This document shows positions 32,041-32,960 of a stretch of 32,960 nt of DNA, piece after piece. Origin of the DNA: a virus; the IMG/VR virus record IMGVR_UViG_3300028706_000779, positions 1 to 32,960 of that record; one strand, 5' to 3'. The stretch's first letter is position 1; every line of letters starts with the position of its first letter. The notes below the pieces were generated by a model that made no database searches, was not told the origin of the DNA, and saw only the letters and a list, made by a program, of their open reading frames with translations. Position numbers and translations under genes: made by a program.

Positions 32041-32960
32041 TATTCAATCTCCTTTTGTATGATTTTTTTCTGAATTGATGGCATTATCTTAGAATGAATT
32101 TCTTCAGGACTAATAGGGTCTTTAATTTGATCATTAAAAGCTACTAACATGTTTCTGATAGCATCTTCAGGATAACCATTATCCATCAACATAAACCCAT
32201 AACGTACAAGCATTGTAGCTCTGTTACCAATTTCAATTTTTCCTGAGAACCAACGTTCCATATTATTCATGCCTTGAGCATCAAGAATTTTTTGTTCTTG
32301 TTCTCTAGCTTTTTTAGTTTGAGGAATAAATAATGTTGCATCAATAAGTTCACCATCATTGTAATGATGTTGACTTTTATCGTATGACATCCACTTACGT
32401 GCAATGTCTTTAGTTGCTGTGTCACAATCAAAAGGTAACCAGTTAAATACATTCTCCATAAACTTAGAATACTCTTTAGGTGTTAGTTTAAGATAGTGTG
32501 ACATAGGTAATATGACACGAAATCTATTATGCTCAGTTGTATGTCGCTTAGTTGTTGCAAATAAACATCTGAAATCACTTAAGAGTTCTTTAGCACTTTT
32601 TAAACTACACCCACCATCAATATCTAGGATTAGTAAATCAAATCCTGGGATTGCTTTATCACCTGAGCGATAATTACCTATGAAGGTGTGTGCTGTGTAA
32701 TGCATATCCTTAGCACCTGTTAGCTTATGTAACTGTCCGAAGTCAGTAGTGTTAAGCTCAAAGCCCTCAGTAATATCATTACTGTAAGCTACTTGAAGTT
32801 TATTAATATCAGTTTCTTTTAATGATTCACCTGATAAAAATTCAATATCATCTACGTAAGTTCTACGGATAATAATATTATTTTTATACCCCCAAGCTAC
32901 TGCAAGTTTCAGTAAGTCTTTCTTTTGTGACTCTGAGCCTTTGTAGAAGGGTAGTTCTTC
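32040..32960 (-). CDS. AEP-type DNA primase, N-terminus beyond window
   Basis: The frame is open to the window edge, so the true start lies outside and 306 residues are visible; an internal Met at 32705 is not the start, because 85 in-frame codons precede it. Archaeo-eukaryotic primase motifs are seen: LLILDIDGG (motif I, DxD), then ATTKRHTTEHNRFRVILP (motif II with His, followed by the usual R-F-R-V strand), then FDCDTATKDIARKW as motif III. The C-terminal part (about 240-306) is a small helical domain. It would make primers for the phage polymerase and forms an operon with the ATPase. It is consistent with the N4-type primase position. Confidence 0.8.
   Translation of the reverse strand, partial: EELPFYKGSESQKKDLLKLAVAWGYKNNIIIRRTYVDDIEFLSGESLKETDINKLQVAYSNDITEGFELNTTDFGQLHKLTGAKDMHYTAHTFIGNYRSGDKAIPGFDLLILDIDGGCSLKSAKELLSDFRCLFATTKRHTTEHNRFRVILPMSHYLKLTPKEYSKFMENVFNWLPFDCDTATKDIARKWMSYDKSQHHYNDGELIDATLFIPQTKKAREQEQKILDAQGMNNMERWFSGKIEIGNRATMLVRYGFMLMDNGYPEDAIRNMLVAFNDQIKDPISPEEIHSKIMPSIQKKIIQKEIE

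Noticed and set aside
32703-32705. Met codon as the primase start
   Set aside because: The frame stays open for 85 more codons to the window edge with protein-like sequence, so the gene is cut by the edge.

Overview
This window looks like part of the genome of a lytic, N4-like (Schitoviridae-type) podovirus. The evidence is an N4 gp56-family major capsid protein, an N4-type portal, a giant virion RNA polymerase (vRNAP) carrying all the T7/N4 polymerase motifs, and an N4-type single-stranded DNA-binding protein (SSB). Gene order also matches N4: late genes end with the vRNAP and converge on the replication genes. The DNA is AT-rich with short gaps and many overlapping stop/start codons. The host cannot be read from the sequence; an AT-rich marine gammaproteobacterium is only a guess. 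I saw no tRNA, rRNA, integrase, IS element or CRISPR array.

Layout. Plus strand, 1-26903 (late/virion genes): an acyl-carrier-protein-like gene, a beta-ketoacyl synthase with an intact Cys-His-His triad, a small unknown gene, portal, small head protein, acidic scaffold-like protein, major capsid protein with a hairpin behind it, a protein with an N-terminal HeH/SAP-like helical module and two strong in-frame start sites, a small virion protein, an 883-aa membrane-active protein, two internal-virion-type proteins, and a 4989-aa vRNAP. Minus strand, 32960-26900 (replication/middle genes): AEP-type primase (cut by the window edge), RecA/Sak4-like ATPase, several small proteins, a winged-helix protein, a duplicated HTH protein, a RusA resolvase, SSB, and a 53-aa membrane protein whose 3' end overlaps the vRNAP 3' end. 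Five small minus-strand genes (25-59 aa) are called from start, Shine-Dalgarno (SD) and coupling evidence.

Main points for a second look. (1) A matched ACP plus ketosynthase sits in the late operon just upstream of the portal. (2) The vRNAP is a polyvalent protein: besides the polymerase it carries a staphylococcal-nuclease-like segment, a papain/transglutaminase-like Cys-His-Asp domain flanked by an in-frame direct repeat, two HExxH zincin domains and a nucleotidyltransferase-like domain. (3) The SSB leader can fold into a textbook H-type pseudoknot followed by an unstructured A/U-rich SD region, the same arrangement as the T4 gene 32 autoregulatory operator. (4) The minus-strand intergenic gaps contain inverted repeats, two further interleaved stem pairs, and a recurring ACCTTAGCG...GGAG motif, suggesting a family of regulatory RNA elements.

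Working together: the capsid genes build the head, the 883/161/258-aa proteins and the vRNAP are the likely ejected cargo, and the minus-strand genes replicate and recombine DNA. In N4 the SSB also activates late transcription, so control of SSB level at its leader would link replication to the late operon.
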